Part shown: piece by piece, positions 1-10,687 of the stretch
Numbering within the stretch: position 1 is the stretch's first letter
How the letters are laid out: every line of letters starts with the position of its first letter
Origin: Bondarzewia mesenterica
Taxonomy: Eukaryota > Basidiomycota > Agaricomycetes > Russulales > Bondarzewiaceae
Direction: 5' to 3'
DNA: 28,556 nt
Assembly: GCA_004802705.1 (NCBI GenBank)
Contig: SGPL01000406.1
Span: 1-28,556 of the forward strand
Program-made: the position numbers and the translations under genes
The notes under the pieces: generated by a model
The model's database searches: none
What the model saw: only the letters and a program-made list of their open reading frames with translations
Told to the model about the DNA's origin: nothing

Positions 1-1376
1 TTCACCAGAATCAGCCAGCCTCAAGATGCATATCCCAGCTGAATAGCTGTAATGCAAGTGTGCCGACACTGGCGTCGTGTCGCGCTTCACTTCCGCCAGT
101 TATGGACTCGCATCACTCGCACGCTTCGATCGAACGCGCTCCGCTCCGCTCCTTCTCAACATCACGCTCAGATGGAAAGATCTAAGTAAGTAATGTTAGC
201 CACCGAACTCGGTGCCATTTTCTCTAACGGGTTTCACTTACAGAAGTCGCTTTTCTTTGATGGCGATGATAAGAACGACAAATTTCGTTTTCATTGGACG
301 CACACACTACTCATGCCAGCTCCTTCGTTGGAATTGCTAGAGTTCGATACGAATTTCGGGGAAGGTGATCTCCATATCCCGGATACCCTATTCGCTGGAG
401 TAGCACCTCGGTTGCATATTCGGTTGGAATATGACGATTAATCCCACTTCCCCCTTACTGCAAAATCTTCGTCGCTTCAAGTACGGCGCGTCGTTCCCGT
501 TCGAAACTTTGGTGCGAGTGTGACAGCATATGCCGCATCTCGAGTCGCTCGAGGGTGAGGGTTATGGATCACTCGACCCGGAGGAGGACGAACGACTTGT
601 AATCCTGGCCGAATTACTCCACTAATCGAGCTTCACTCTCCATGCGGCGGTCCGGGAAGAATTTTCCGCCATTTTTCGCAATTCTTTCATCCCGCGGACG
701 ACGTGCATCACCGTCTCTATTGAAATGGCGGATGAAGTCCACCCTCTCGGGAATATGAGTGGCATGACCTGCTGGGAGTTCATTTACTTTTGGCTCGCGA
801 GGGCGGGATCGTTTTTTGAGAACGTGTACATTGATATGAGACTGGATGAATGGAAGCTGGCTCGTCGTCGACGAGCTGAATTACCCTTTCCTCAAGACCT
901 ACGGCGTCTGTACCATGTTCGAGGACTTGCCGCTGGAGGATACATCTAGTGCGTGGCTTACCGCTAGACTTGGAATTTCCCCGCCATCTCCATCTGCCAC
1001 ATACAACGAATGTATGAGACAATGTCATGATCTGCAGACGTGGCGCCCGATTTTAAAGACATTGCCCAACCTGCAGACGCTGAAGGTGGATAGCAATATT
1101 ATGTGGAGGATCTTGAAAGCCCTCGTGCCCTTAGAAGGAGAGTGTGCCGATATCTCTGGAGCGGACGGTCTAGCGGCTATACTGTGTGCGGGCTTGATGG
1201 CGCTCGTCATCGAGGACAGCCAGATCGTCCTGGTGAAGATTCGAGCGTCTGCGGCATTGCAGGAGCATTTGATCGAGCGGCAAAGATATGGCCATACGAT
1301 CTGCGAGTTGGCGCTTGTGGATTGTGATTACGACCCTGAGCAATTGGCAGATTCAATGAACCTTGTGACACCCTGA
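1..1376 (+). pseudogene. F-box/LRR-like protein, decayed relic (5' part off the window)
   Basis: Recognisable protein pieces run in order through all three plus-strand frames. At about 49-115 (frame 1) the sequence reads VCRHWRRVALHF..LWTRI, the second half of an F-box as found in agaricomycete F-box proteins. Near 140-185 the match (APLLLNITLRW) moves to another frame, after a CTCCG slippage run. Then come an open stretch at 193-441 (LMPAPSLELLEFDTN, IPDTLFAGVAPRL), a continuation about 432-949 in a third frame (LLQNLRRFKYGASFPF, MPHLESLE) with in-frame stops at 521-523 and 623-625, and a final stretch about 846-1376 (LPNLQTLKVD.., GHTICELALVDCDYD) in yet another frame. At least three frameshifts and two stops separate the parts, so this is very unlikely to encode one protein; introns do not explain the breaks. 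F-box proteins normally recruit substrates to SCF ubiquitin ligases. The family call rests on the F-box half and the leucine-rich pattern. A short LRR-only protein from 846-1376 is a less likely alternative. Confidence 0.6.
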
Positions 1377-2090
1377 TGTGTTGTCGATGGTCATATAGTC
1401 ATTTTCCAAGCTCAACGTAAACGGTAGCTTTAATACTTGGTGGTATGAATGATCGATTGACTATCTGTGTACTATCATCTACACTTACAATCCGAGTTGT
1501 TTACGTATCGACATGGATACTCCGCAAGTAGTATCCGATCTTCACCCAACAGCATTCAGTTTGGAATCGACGCAAAAGCAGATGAAAACATGCATGTTGT
1601 ATTACTCTGTGCCCCACCTGAATTAGGAAATAAAGAAAATAATAAAAGTTTTGAGGCGATGGGCCAGGACTGCGACTCCCAACACACCATCATTAGCCAC
1701 TGCCCAGCGACCGACGAAATAAAGTATTGAAGCGAGGGAGAAAGGGTATACCGGAGCCGCTCCTCGGGCGATGAGGGCCACAATGCTGACAGGATCCGTA
1801 AGGAAGTATCGTCAGGGTGGGGGGTTAGGCAAGAGGTAGTGGGACTTCATGAATGGCTCCGGATTACTGCGTGTAGTCCTATAGTTGTTTGAATTCACTG
1901 GACCTCCTGTAGGGTATTTTACCACCACCGTACCCAAATCTCCTCTTTTATTTTGCGTGCTGTCCGTCGCACATGGACACATGCAGACCTTCCTCGGCAC
2001 TAATGATTGTTGGACCATCGCAGGGAATTTTCGAAGCCGGACGTGGACGTCACATTGCGGGACCTGATCGAAAGGCGCGGGCGGCGGGGG
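1377..2090. other. Intergenic, no gene recognised
   Basis: Short frames occur on both strands, but none has a start context, a family resemblance or splice signals that join into something longer. Base composition is slightly more AT-rich than the genes. I see no RNA gene or repeat here. Confidence 0.4.
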
Positions 2091-2097
2091 TGACCGC

Positions 2098-2167
2098 GTC
2101 GAGCTGTCCTGGTCTGGTGAATGGCGTGGCCGATTGGCGAGAGGGTCGAGCTGTCCTTGTCTGGTGT
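2098..2167. repeat. Two-copy direct repeat, 47-bp period
   Basis: The motif GTCGAGCTGTCCTGGTCTGG at 2098 recurs at 2145 as GTCGAGCTGTCCTTGTCTGG, exactly 47 bases later. The spacer ends in GCGAGAGG. The period equals that of the larger array at 2405-2575, whose units also carry GAGAGGG just before the conserved core, so the two may belong to one minisatellite family. The relation is inferred. Confidence 0.6.
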
Positions 2168-2404
2168 GTAGGGGCGGGCCATGCTTTTCCATTCACCCTG
2201 GTGATCATTTTGGGGTATGCACACCAGGGACATGTTGCATGGCGATACGTCGTGACGCAGAGTGCGGCCTTCCGCCTCAGCTATTTCGACCAAAAAGACG
2301 ATGATCAGTAAGGGTGTTTGCAAAGTGAGGAGTGAGGGTGAGAGTACGCACGGGTCTAAGGCGCGGGAGAGCGGGTGCAGGGTGGGCGCGGCCGTGAGGG
2401 GGGG

Positions 2405-2575
2405 TTCCAACCCTGTTCTCTTGGCTGTGCGAGCGCGGCAGTCAGAGGGTGTTCCAACCCTGTTCTCTTGCCTATGAGAGCGCTGCCGCGAGAGGGTGTT
2501 CCAACCCTGTTCTCTTGCCCATGCGACTGCCCCAGGACGGTCTGTCCCGGGGAAGTTTCCAAATCTGTTCTCTTG
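2405..2575. repeat. Minisatellite, about four units of 47-58 bp
   Basis: The core TTCCAACCCTGTTCTCTTG occurs three times, with its TGTTCTCTTG part at 2414, 2461 and 2508 (47-base steps), and a diverged fourth copy has the same part at 2566 (58-base step). The bases between cores vary but are GC-rich and often end in GAGAGGG. Since 47 is not a multiple of three, consecutive units fall in different reading frames. The minus strand is nevertheless open through the array, so it can look like a coding repeat but is unlikely to be one. Confidence 0.8.
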
Positions 2576-2723
2576 GGAGGGGAGGGGTTGGGCTATAGGC
2601 GGGCGAATGTAGTGCGGCATCGTCATCGTAATGGACGAAGATGCGGAGACGAGTAAGATCGCTGAGCGCTGAGAGTTCGAGTGAGAGCCGTTTGATGTAG
2701 ACCAAAGGGGAGTAGGGTCCCTA

Positions 2724-2731
2724 CTTTTATA
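2724..2731 (-). promoter_or_regulatory. TATA-box-like element
   Basis: The minus strand reads TATAAAAG here, followed by a leader-like stretch and an ATG at about 2650 (ATGACGATGCCGCAC). It resembles a fungal core promoter pointing into the minisatellite. The downstream reading frame (about 2652 to 2000, minus) is not recognised as a protein, so the element may be orphaned or coincidental. Confidence 0.35.
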
Positions 2732-3028
2732 GACGAAAAGAACAAAAGGGAGGGGAGGTGGCTCTTGGGTAGAGTCAAAGCGCCAGCGTATGAATGGGAG
2801 GCGGTGGCTCATGTGCTGTCCTTGGAAAACCGAGGCCTTTGATCGATGCATCATGGAACATCCACCGTGCCTCAATGCATTATAATCCCGGTGGTGGAAA
2901 TAGCTGTTTATTATGTTTTATGCTGGCTTTGATCGTCTAAAAGCTGAAAAAAATGCTGTTACCTAGCTGGTATGCTAAATCGAGTCGACTGTGAGGAGCC
3001 AACGGATGCATAGAACAATCCAATCATT

Positions 3029-3436
3029 ATGGCTGCAATCCTGGACACCCAATTGGCACAGGATGGAGTGGGAGTGTACGTACGGTGGTCCAGTCGCATT
3101 GTGGTGGCCATTCGGAAGCAGTTGGAAGAAGGTAAGGACGACCGGATTTGGCAAGTGACGTGGTTTGCTTTGGCCGGCAAGCTCGGACCGAGCCGAGGGC
3201 ACATTCTGAGCAGCTTCGGACCTCTTCGAACCTTCGAACCCCTCAAAGTGTCGCGAGTCGAGTCTAATCTGGCTTTGGTGAATTGTGTGGAGGCGAGGCC
3301 AACAACAGCACTCGATGGTCACAACGCTCCTGGGATCCAACGTGCTGAGCTGCGATGCAGAGCTCGCAAGGTAACTCCGGAAGGAAATTTGTTTGTGCTC
3401 TGGTTCTCTGACTGCAGGCAGGGTCAACCGCGCTAG
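3029..3436 (+). CDS. Hypothetical small protein (doubtful)
   Basis: An ATG-started frame of 135 codons with no family I recognise. It begins MAAILDTQLAQDGVGVYV and shows no transmembrane segment, signal peptide or known motif. The opposite strand is open over much of the same interval, so the open frame may simply reflect base composition. A donor-like GTAACT lies near 3370, so a spliced variant is possible. Listed only because the surrounding 2.8 kb contains no better candidate. Confidence 0.15.
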   Translation: MAAILDTQLAQDGVGVYVRWSSRIVVAIRKQLEEGKDDRIWQVTWFALAGKLGPSRGHILSSFGPLRTFEPLKVSRVESNLALVNCVEARPTTALDGHNAPGIQRAELRCRARKVTPEGNLFVLWFSDCRQGQPR

Positions 3437-4251
3437 TAATGGTGTGTGCCAGTGGATGACAGAGAATGGACGGGCGGGCTTAGGTTCAAATGGAGGGATT
3501 GGTAACTCGCGATACGGGCTTGTGGGAATTTGAGTGTTTGAGGTGTGACGGTTGCGACAGGTGGATATAAGCTTGGATCGAAGTTGGAACTGGGATGGGG
3601 AGGTTCGATGGCGCGAGCGATCTGTGAGGAGAGTGTAGGCTCCGGCGACTGTGACAGTACGGGATACTAGTGGGCTCCATCTTAGCGGTGTCTGAATCTA
3701 GTGAGCAGGAGTTGGAACGGAGCTGCAGATCTTGTCGAGAACTGGATCTCACGCCTACAGGATATCCCAGCCTTCTTCTGTCGGTATGTGTCGCATTCAA
3801 CTCCGAACCTATCTTCTGTGGCTGGAGGCCAGACGTCGACTGCCTCCTGCGGCCATGCTGTGCCCTTTTCTGGCTTTGTTTTGTCGTCCAGCAGACAGCG
3901 GGGCGTCGAGATGGGTGGGGTGGGGCACGCGGCGCTATGACGCCAGTGTCCCAGCCTAAAGTCAGTAGCCCGTTCTCTGTTCGATATCACATACTCCCGG
4001 TTTACTAGTGACGAGGGTGCGGGCCACTCATACAACTAGGGTACGATTGTTCTCTTTCCTCTCCCTTCATTAGTTCCCGACTTTTGCTTTTAGTTTCCCA
4101 TTTCACCACTTCTCGACATCACCTCCTGCCCTCACTCGCCCCGCCACATTTCCTTAGACGCGCAGCTCGTTTTTGGTTTGTGTCGTTCCCTTCCAAGTCC
4201 TTTCACAAAAGTATTTCGAGATACCCCGTTCTACCTCTATATATCTACACC
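3437..4251. other. Intergenic and promoter region of the 4252-5812 gene
   Basis: No supported gene. The last 200 bases are strongly pyrimidine-rich on the plus strand (runs such as CTCTTTCCTCTCCCTTC near 4050), common upstream of basidiomycete start sites. A TATATAT motif at about 4236-4242 lies only about 10 bases before the ATG, too close for a normal TATA box. The frame is open further upstream in phase with the gene, but there is no ATG before 4252. Confidence 0.4.
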
Positions 4252-5812
4252 ATGCCAACCGGTCTTGAAATTAACACAGATTGCTGGTATTCTTTCTCCT
4301 CGATGGAGGCATACCTGTCTCGAAAAGCGTCCCCCTTCTCTGTCTGCCCCACTCTTCGGTCTGCCAGCTCGTCCGCTACGTCTCCCTCCTCCTACGTCTC
4401 AGATATTCAGACCCCCAACTCCGAACCTTCGCCTTACTCTATAGACTTCCCCACAGCGCCTCCCTCCCCAGAAGGCGCCGCGTCCCTCAACCATCTTACA
4501 AAGTTCATTTTCGAGTCGCCGGTCGACGACTGTCCCGCTGCGCCTCCGCAAATCACAAGGGCCGACACAGCTCCGGTTCTCTGTGCCAGTGCCAAGGACC
4601 AGGACTGCAAGACTGACGGAAGCGCATATGGTGACCCCGCCAGCGAGTATGAGGTCCAGCGCGTCGCCTATGCCGCAGGCGTGCCCCGCACCATGATCGA
4701 CGTCTTCAGAGCGGACCCATTCGAGGGAAATCCGCGCAGGAGGATAATCGAGCATTTCGCATCGGAGGTAATATCCAATTTTTACTGCATATATGCGCTT
4801 TTTCTTTCTTACTCATACAAATTTTATGTATAATAAGGATGCATCTGAATCGGTATTTGGAGACGGTGATGGGGACGATGCTAGTGTCAACGGGAAACGC
4901 GCGCAGTCATCCCCACAAAAGTCCCGCCGAAAGCGACGCCGGGTCATGCCTCCCCCCCCGCTGAGCACCGCTTTCCTATCTACGCAGCCAATGCTGTATT
5001 TTGAGTCCCAATTCGAGCTGCACCTCGACGACATGTCCAGTTTGTTTCCCTTTCTTTCTGATGAAGGCGGAGGTCAAGAACAGGCGGAGGAGACCCCGGG
5101 TCCCACTGGGCGGCGGAAGCGAAGCAAGGGCAAGAAGCGGGTGCCCCCGCCGCTGTACACGCCCGTCCGCCGCATGTCTATAAACAACAAGGCAAGTCAA
5201 TCGGACGAGGGGGCCGTCTACCTCTCGGATCCTACGATCAACAACGTCGACCGGCAAGACGTCTCTGCTGTGGATCTGATGTCGCAGGCGCAACAGGCCG
5301 TGAGCCAGGTCCAGGTCCGGATTCATGATGAGATCGTCTCGCCGCACCCGCTGTATGCACCCCCGCTGAACATTTCCCAGCTTCCTTACCACCCGCCGTC
5401 GCGGTTCAGCTCGCCATTTTGGACGTCGGCGTCTTGTTCATCGTCTTCCTCTTCTTCGCAGTCCTTCCAGAACGTCGGTTCGGTTCCGAGTTCCGAGAGC
5501 GCGTATTTTCCTGCGGACGCTTTCCATTCCATCGCCGGCGCACATCCGGGCATCTCACCGACACATCCTCCCACCGTCGACGATGTTTTTAATTCGCATG
5601 TCTACCCGAGCGCGAGCGCACAGTTTGACTGTCATTCAAATCCGCCGCCATTCGATCCTGTAATGTATGCTGAGGCTCTCACATCCCATCCCGGTGCATT
5701 CGGCTCCTACGCCTATTCGTACAAGGGCGAGCACGATCCCCGCGCCCTCTCATTTTCCCAGGAATTCGCGCCCCCTCCTCTAAAAAAGACACATCCATCT
5801 CACAAAGTTTAA
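4252..5812 (+). CDS. Hypothetical Ser/Pro-rich protein with basic clusters, two exons
   Basis: The model is exon 1 at 4252-4767, a 70-nt intron at 4768-4837 (GTAATA..TAAG, phase 0) and exon 2 at 4838-5812, giving 496 residues. The start ATG sits in CACCATGCC and is the first ATG in this frame. The N-terminus (MPTGLEINTDCWYSFSS) precedes a long Ser/Pro/Thr-rich stretch. Around residues 145-172 is a more ordered-looking part (EYEVQRVAYAAGVPRTMIDV). Exon 2 holds two basic clusters, SRRKRRRV and [12 protein letters not shown], that look like nuclear localisation signals, then Ser-runs and Pro-rich low complexity to the end. No DNA-binding fold or enzyme motif was found. A nuclear, largely disordered regulatory protein is a plausible guess, not a demonstrated function. 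It converges on the ATP-citrate lyase gene. Confidence 0.75.
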
Positions 5813-6441
5813 AAACAATCCATCCCCTAAATAATAAATTCCTCGAGCTCTCGAGCCTCCGGATCCTAAATATCATCCATTCATCCAATCTCCGTGCGAA
5901 TCCGAACCGTCCCCCCCTCACTTCATTTCTCCCCCTCTCTTCCCCCATCGACCGCACAGCGACATCCCAAACCTCCTTTTCTTTTCTCCTCATTCATAGA
6001 TAGTAAAGAAGCGCGCACTCACCTCGAGGACGGGTCCACATGCATTCTCCCCATCGCGGCTTTTTTTTTATTTAAAAAAAAAACGACGATTCATTCAGGA
6101 TCATAGATAAGAGTGAATCCTCTCAATATCCTCCCTATACTCCAAGAATCGTCCTCACCTCCCATTCAAAAAACGTACTAAAGACAACACACTCATGCAT
6201 ATTTCCTCAATATGAGAGCAAAAAAAAAAGGAAAAAAAAAGGTTTTGATTGATCTAATCGCGAACAAAAACAACAAACTGTCTCCAAAGCATCTAAGTAT
6301 CGTCGTCGTCGTCGTCACATCATGCGGTATGTATGTATGTACCTCAGTCGTATGTATGTACCAGGGGGTAATCGTAGCAAGCACTCGGTCCATTAAAAAA
6401 TGAAAAAAAAACCTCTTTCATTCCCCCGTTCCCCCGCACCC
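5813..6441. other. Intergenic between convergent genes; AT-rich tracts and simple repeats
   Basis: Contains the 3' ends of two convergent transcription units. Notable items are a T9/A10 inverted repeat at 6061-6083, purine tracts at 6218-6240 and 6394-6412, a (CGT)5 run at 6301-6316, and a 13-bp direct repeat GTATGTATGTACC at 6331-6343 and 6350-6362. No gene is supported. Confidence 0.6.
6061..6083. terminator. A/T-rich inverted repeat between convergent genes
   Basis: Nine T, then ATTT, then ten A form a perfect A/T hairpin midway between the stop codons at 5812 (+) and 6442 (-). The symmetry gives a U-rich or A-rich transcript on either strand, so it could assist 3'-end formation for both genes. 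The role is inferred from position only. Confidence 0.3.
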
Positions 6442-9400
6442 TCACGCCATCTTGCCCAACACGCGCGGCTGCGACAAATCCGCCATATTGATGAAGATAT
6501 CGTCCGCCGGATGACGGTACAATGGCGCCTTGAGCCTCTTCTGATCGAGATGGTGCCCGATGAACCCGATCGAGCGGCCGAGCACGAACAGCCCGTTCAA
6601 CGTGCCGATCCGGATGTACTCGTCCGCCTCCTCCGGCGTGAACGCCCCAGAGTCCCGCAGCAGGTCCACAAAACACACCGCGATGCACCCGTCCACGTTC
6701 AGGATCAACGTGTCCTTCTTCGACGTCGTCACCTTCTCCACCGCCAGCGCGTAGTCCAGCAGCGAGTGCGACGGGAAGTGCTTCCGCACGTACTCCTTCA
6801 CCAGCTCCACACGCAGGTCAGGGTTGTTCACCGACTTGATCTTGTGCCCGATGCCCGAGACTGTTTCAAGACCGTTCAGACACGTGCTCAATCCAATCCC
6901 AACAGATGCAAACACTCACTGAGCTTGTTCGCCTTTCGCGAGGCGTCGACAAACTCCCTCGGCGTGAGGCCAGTGTCGCGAGCATTGGAGAACATGGACG
7001 CAGCCTCATCGAGCGCTCCACCGAACCGGCTACCAATGGTCAAAAGACCAGAGGCGAGCGACGAGATGAGGTCTTTGCCCGCGCGAGTAGCGACAATCGT
7101 GTTCATAGCACTGCACGACGCGATCAGCAAAGCACGACAGAAGCAATAAAAAACGACTCACCCAGAGACGGCAGGACCGTGGTCGGCCGTCAGCATGAGC
7201 ACCATCTCGATAAACTTGGTCGCCCACAGGGGCAAGCGACGCTTGAACCACAACAGACTGACGACACCGCCCAAACCAATGTCCTCCTTGAACACGTCCG
7301 AAATCCGCATGCCCGCGTACAAAAGCTCTTGCCCACGCTCGTCCGAAATCGTCGAGATGAACGCGGCGGGCTTGCGGATGAGACCCAACTCCTGCGCCCA
7401 CTTGTAGTCCATCGGGATGACGGGCGGCTCGCGCTCTGGCTGCGGACGGATGGTGCCCTTGCTCACGAGCGCGTCGTACGTCTCCTTCAGCACCTGCGGC
7501 AGATCCTCAAACGTCTCCGGAACAATGAACCCAGCCGCGCGCATCGCCGTGTTCTTCGCGTCCGCGGTTTCCATGTCCGAATTGGCCATCGAACCCGCGT
7601 GTCCGAACTGCACTTCGGTCGTGAACATCTTCGCGCACGTCCCGATGGCCCAGGCAACGATCGGCTTCTTGATGATGCCCTTCTTGACCGCCTCAATGAC
7701 CCGGTACTCCTCGATACCACCAACCTCACCGAGCAAGACGAGCATCTTGCAATCGGGGTCCTGCTCGTAGCGCAGCAAGTGATCGATGAACGTCGAACCA
7801 GGGTAACGATCACCACCAATAGCGATACCCTCGTACGTGCCATTGGTGAAGATGGAGAGGATATTGTTGAGCTCGTTGGACATGCCTCCAGACTTGGAGA
7901 CGTAGCCGACAGAACCGGGGCGGTAGAGCTTGGACGCGATGATGTTGTCCATCATGCCTCCCGAGTTTCCGATCTTGAAGCAACCGGGCTTGATACCACC
8001 GACGGTGGCAGGTCCAATGATGAGCACACCTTTCGACTTGGCCAAGTGGAGGATCTCGCGAGCGTGGCGCTCGGGAACACCCTCGGCGATGATAGCAATT
8101 GCCTTGATCTGGGGGAAGCTCAATATATCCTGGGTGCTGGAGTAGACGGAACGCGACGAGGCAAAGTTGACCACAACGTCGGCGTCGGGGTGCTTCTTGA
8201 CTGCTTCCTCAACAGAGGTGTAGACGGGGAGAAGCGTCTCCTTGGTGCCCCAATAGAACTTCTGGATGTGGTGACCACCAAAGGGATAGATCATGGCCGC
8301 GACAGACGGGGTCTGACGACCGCAAGAGTAATCAAAGTCGAGCATCCCTTGAATGGCACGCGGCTGGAGACCGTACACGAAGGAGCGTGTCGTCGCATCG
8401 AAGGGCCGATAAGAGGGGCGCTTGTGACCAGCGCCCGTCTCGAAGCGCACGATCTGGTCGTCTGGCTGCGTGCGCTCGCCAGATGCGTGGATAGTACCAA
8501 CAGCGCTCTCGCTCGATGATGCACCGCCGTTTTCACCAGGAGGTGGGGAGGGAGGGGATGAGGGAGGAATGGAAGGAGCGGTGGACTTGGTTTCACGCTT
8601 GATGCCGAGAGCGAGGGGAACAATTGCGTAATGTGGGTCTGCAGGGCCATAAACCTTGATGGGGACGCCAAGGGACTCGCCGAGCAGACGCATGGCCTTG
8701 AGACCTTCCTGGTAGTTGGGGCCGCCACGACGGACGTAGATGCGGACTTTGTGGTTGATGAGAGGTGTCTTGTACTCCTTGAGAGCACGGATGATGCCCT
8801 TGAAAGTGGCAGCAACGTTGGTGAAGTTGGCGATACCACCACCGATGATGAGGATCTTGCCCTCTGGATTGGGCTTTCCACGGGTGATCAAGTCGACTAT
8901 TCCGACGCAGGTCAGAAGAAAAGAATCATGTGTGTAATGAACGCAACGTACCGATGGTCTTGGCATACTCGTAGGTCTGTCCCTCAGTTGGTGCACCAGA
9001 GTATTCGCCATAGTTAGCGAGTTCGTGGGCGAAGCCGTGAGCGGCAATGGCGTCAGAGTACACAACGGAGGCACCACCGCCCGCCACCATTGTCCAGACC
9101 CGACCCTCGGGATTGAGAACAGTAAGCTTAAGAGAGGCACCGGTGGATGCGTCCAGCTTCTGGATATAAGCTTCCTCCTTGGTCAAATCACGGCCGAAGG
9201 GCGCGGGCCAAACCTAAACGTGCGCGTATATCGTTACAAAACGACTGCACATCCATACCTAGGAATCACTCACCATTGGTGGTCCACGGTCAGCAGAGAT
9301 CTTGCCCTTCGCCGTAGTTTGAGGGGCGCCGAGCTCGTAGATCGTCAAGTCACGAGCAATCGCCCACTTGGGTCCGCAGATAGACTCGGCAGTCTGGTCG

Positions 9401-10583
9401 AGCTTAGCGGCCATATCGAGGTAGTGAATCGTGGGTTGTCCGCCGTTGACGCCATCAAGGCAGATGAGCGGGTTGATTTCAAGGTAGGCGAAGTGGAGGT
9501 CGACGTAAACGGAGTAAAGGCGGATGAGGAAGTCGATGAGAGTCTGTTGCTTTGCGGCGGGGACGTGCTTGAGAAGGGTAGATGCGATGACTTGTCGAGA
9601 AGGGAAAGGCTTTCCGACGAAGATGTCAAGCTTCAGTGCCTTTGCATCGACATCACCAATGTCGACACCACCTTCGTGCGTGAAAAGGATGACGTCACCC
9701 TCACGCTGGGAGTTGATGCAGACGTAGTATTCGGTGTTGGAGGGATGGGGAAGGAAGGGTTCGAGGATGAAGTTGTTGAGGGTGCCAGTCACGGACTCTA
9801 CCTGTGGGTGGGAGAAGTTACGTGTAAGTGTGAATCGTGCCCCGCCAGCGGGTCGGACAAGATGAAAGCACGATGAAGACGATAGAAGAAATCACGTGTG
9901 AGAGATCTGGAAGGTACACGTTCTAATTAGCCGGCCTGCTGCTCGACGCGAGGCGGATTGAAAGCGTCATTCGAAGTGTGAAACGAAAGCATATATGCTG
10001 GCCATCGCGATAGAATACAAGAGTACGCGATGATGAGGCGATTAGCAGGCGGTAGGACGATCAAGTTTCGAATTTCAGGATCACAAGATCGAGGCCTCGC
10101 CTTGGATGACGACTCGGAGCCCTCCAGAAACGCGTTCGCGCAGTTCTAGACGCATCCACGGAGGACTGGGGGATGGAAGAGAGAGCCATGGGCAACGAGA
10201 CACACCTTTTGGGGTTTGCCCGCGCGCTCGGCAATCCATGGCTTCGCCTCTTCCCAGGTCTTGTTGAGTGCGAGGAGTCCAGCCTTGCCGCGACGCTTGA
10301 TGAGCTGATCGGGTTTGGCGACGAGTTTGGTGTTAAAGACCCAGCTCGGAAGCTGGGTGTCGGGGGTGAGAGCGCCGGTAGCGGGGTCCCATGAGACCTG
10401 AGCGACCTTGGGAGAGGGATAGACGAAGGGGGTTGTGACGGTGGCGGAGGGAACAACTGGGGGTGCGCGCTCGAGCCAGTAGGCGAGGAGCAGCTTTGCG
10501 TCGTACTCGCGGATAGCTGATTATCGTGTCGATGAGATATTTGCTATGAAAGGGAGGGGGATTTACTTACCTTTGGAAGACAT
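6442..10583 (-). CDS. acl1: ATP-citrate lyase (ATP citrate synthase), fused single-chain form
   Basis: Cleaves cytosolic citrate with CoA and ATP into acetyl-CoA, oxaloacetate, ADP and phosphate, feeding lipid and sterol synthesis and histone acetylation. Seven exons (minus strand, 5' to 3'): 10571-10583, 10206-10516, 9274-9801, 8952-9213, 7162-8896, 6920-7110, 6442-6860. They total 3459 nt, 1152 residues, close to animal ACLY (about 1100). The N-terminal half is the ATP-grasp citryl-CoA-synthetase module ([47 protein letters not shown]). A Pro/Ser-rich linker at about 470-515 matches the poorly conserved linker of ACLY. The CoA-ligase part carries the phosphohistidine motif EVQFGHAG, His about 804. 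The C-terminal citrate-synthase-like part contains [14 protein letters not shown] and [12 protein letters not shown]. The start [12 protein letters not shown] fits the family. The first coding exon is only 13 nt, and intron 2 (404 nt) is unusually long for this gene. Confidence 0.97.
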
Positions 10584-10676
10584 GGAGTACTGTCAAATCT
10601 ATTGAAAAGTGAGGGAGAGAGAAGGAAGGACAAAAACGGGAAGGGGAAAGGCAAAGAGAACGAAACGGAGTGAAGG

Positions 10677-10687
10677 CTATTTATTGG
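10677..10687 (-). promoter_or_regulatory. CCAAT/TATA-like element of the ATP-citrate lyase gene
   Basis: On the minus strand this reads CCAATAAATAG, a CCAAT pentamer overlapping a TATA-like AATAAATA, about 95 bases upstream of the ATG at 10583. Position and composition fit a core promoter. No transcript evidence is available. Confidence 0.35.

Noticed and set aside
2000..2875. 291-codon minus-strand frame with repeated-looking peptides
   Set aside because: The repeat period (47) is not a multiple of three, so the apparent peptide repeats change frame each unit. The frame has no ATG at its upstream end, and the TATA element lies inside it.
6906..8519. 537-codon open frame on the plus strand
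   Set aside because: It is antisense to the highly conserved core of ATP-citrate lyase. Its Arg/Leu-rich composition is what the reverse strand of GC-rich coding DNA gives, and it shows no family resemblance.
7158..9140. A 660-codon minus-strand frame as a complete protein
   Set aside because: Only the part from 8896 to 7162 is coding. The first part reads through the intron at 8897-8951 and an out-of-frame copy of the preceding exon.
9802..10205. snoRNA inside the long ATP-citrate lyase intron
   Set aside because: A C-box-like ATGATGA is on the strand opposite to transcription, and no paired D box or terminal stem was seen.
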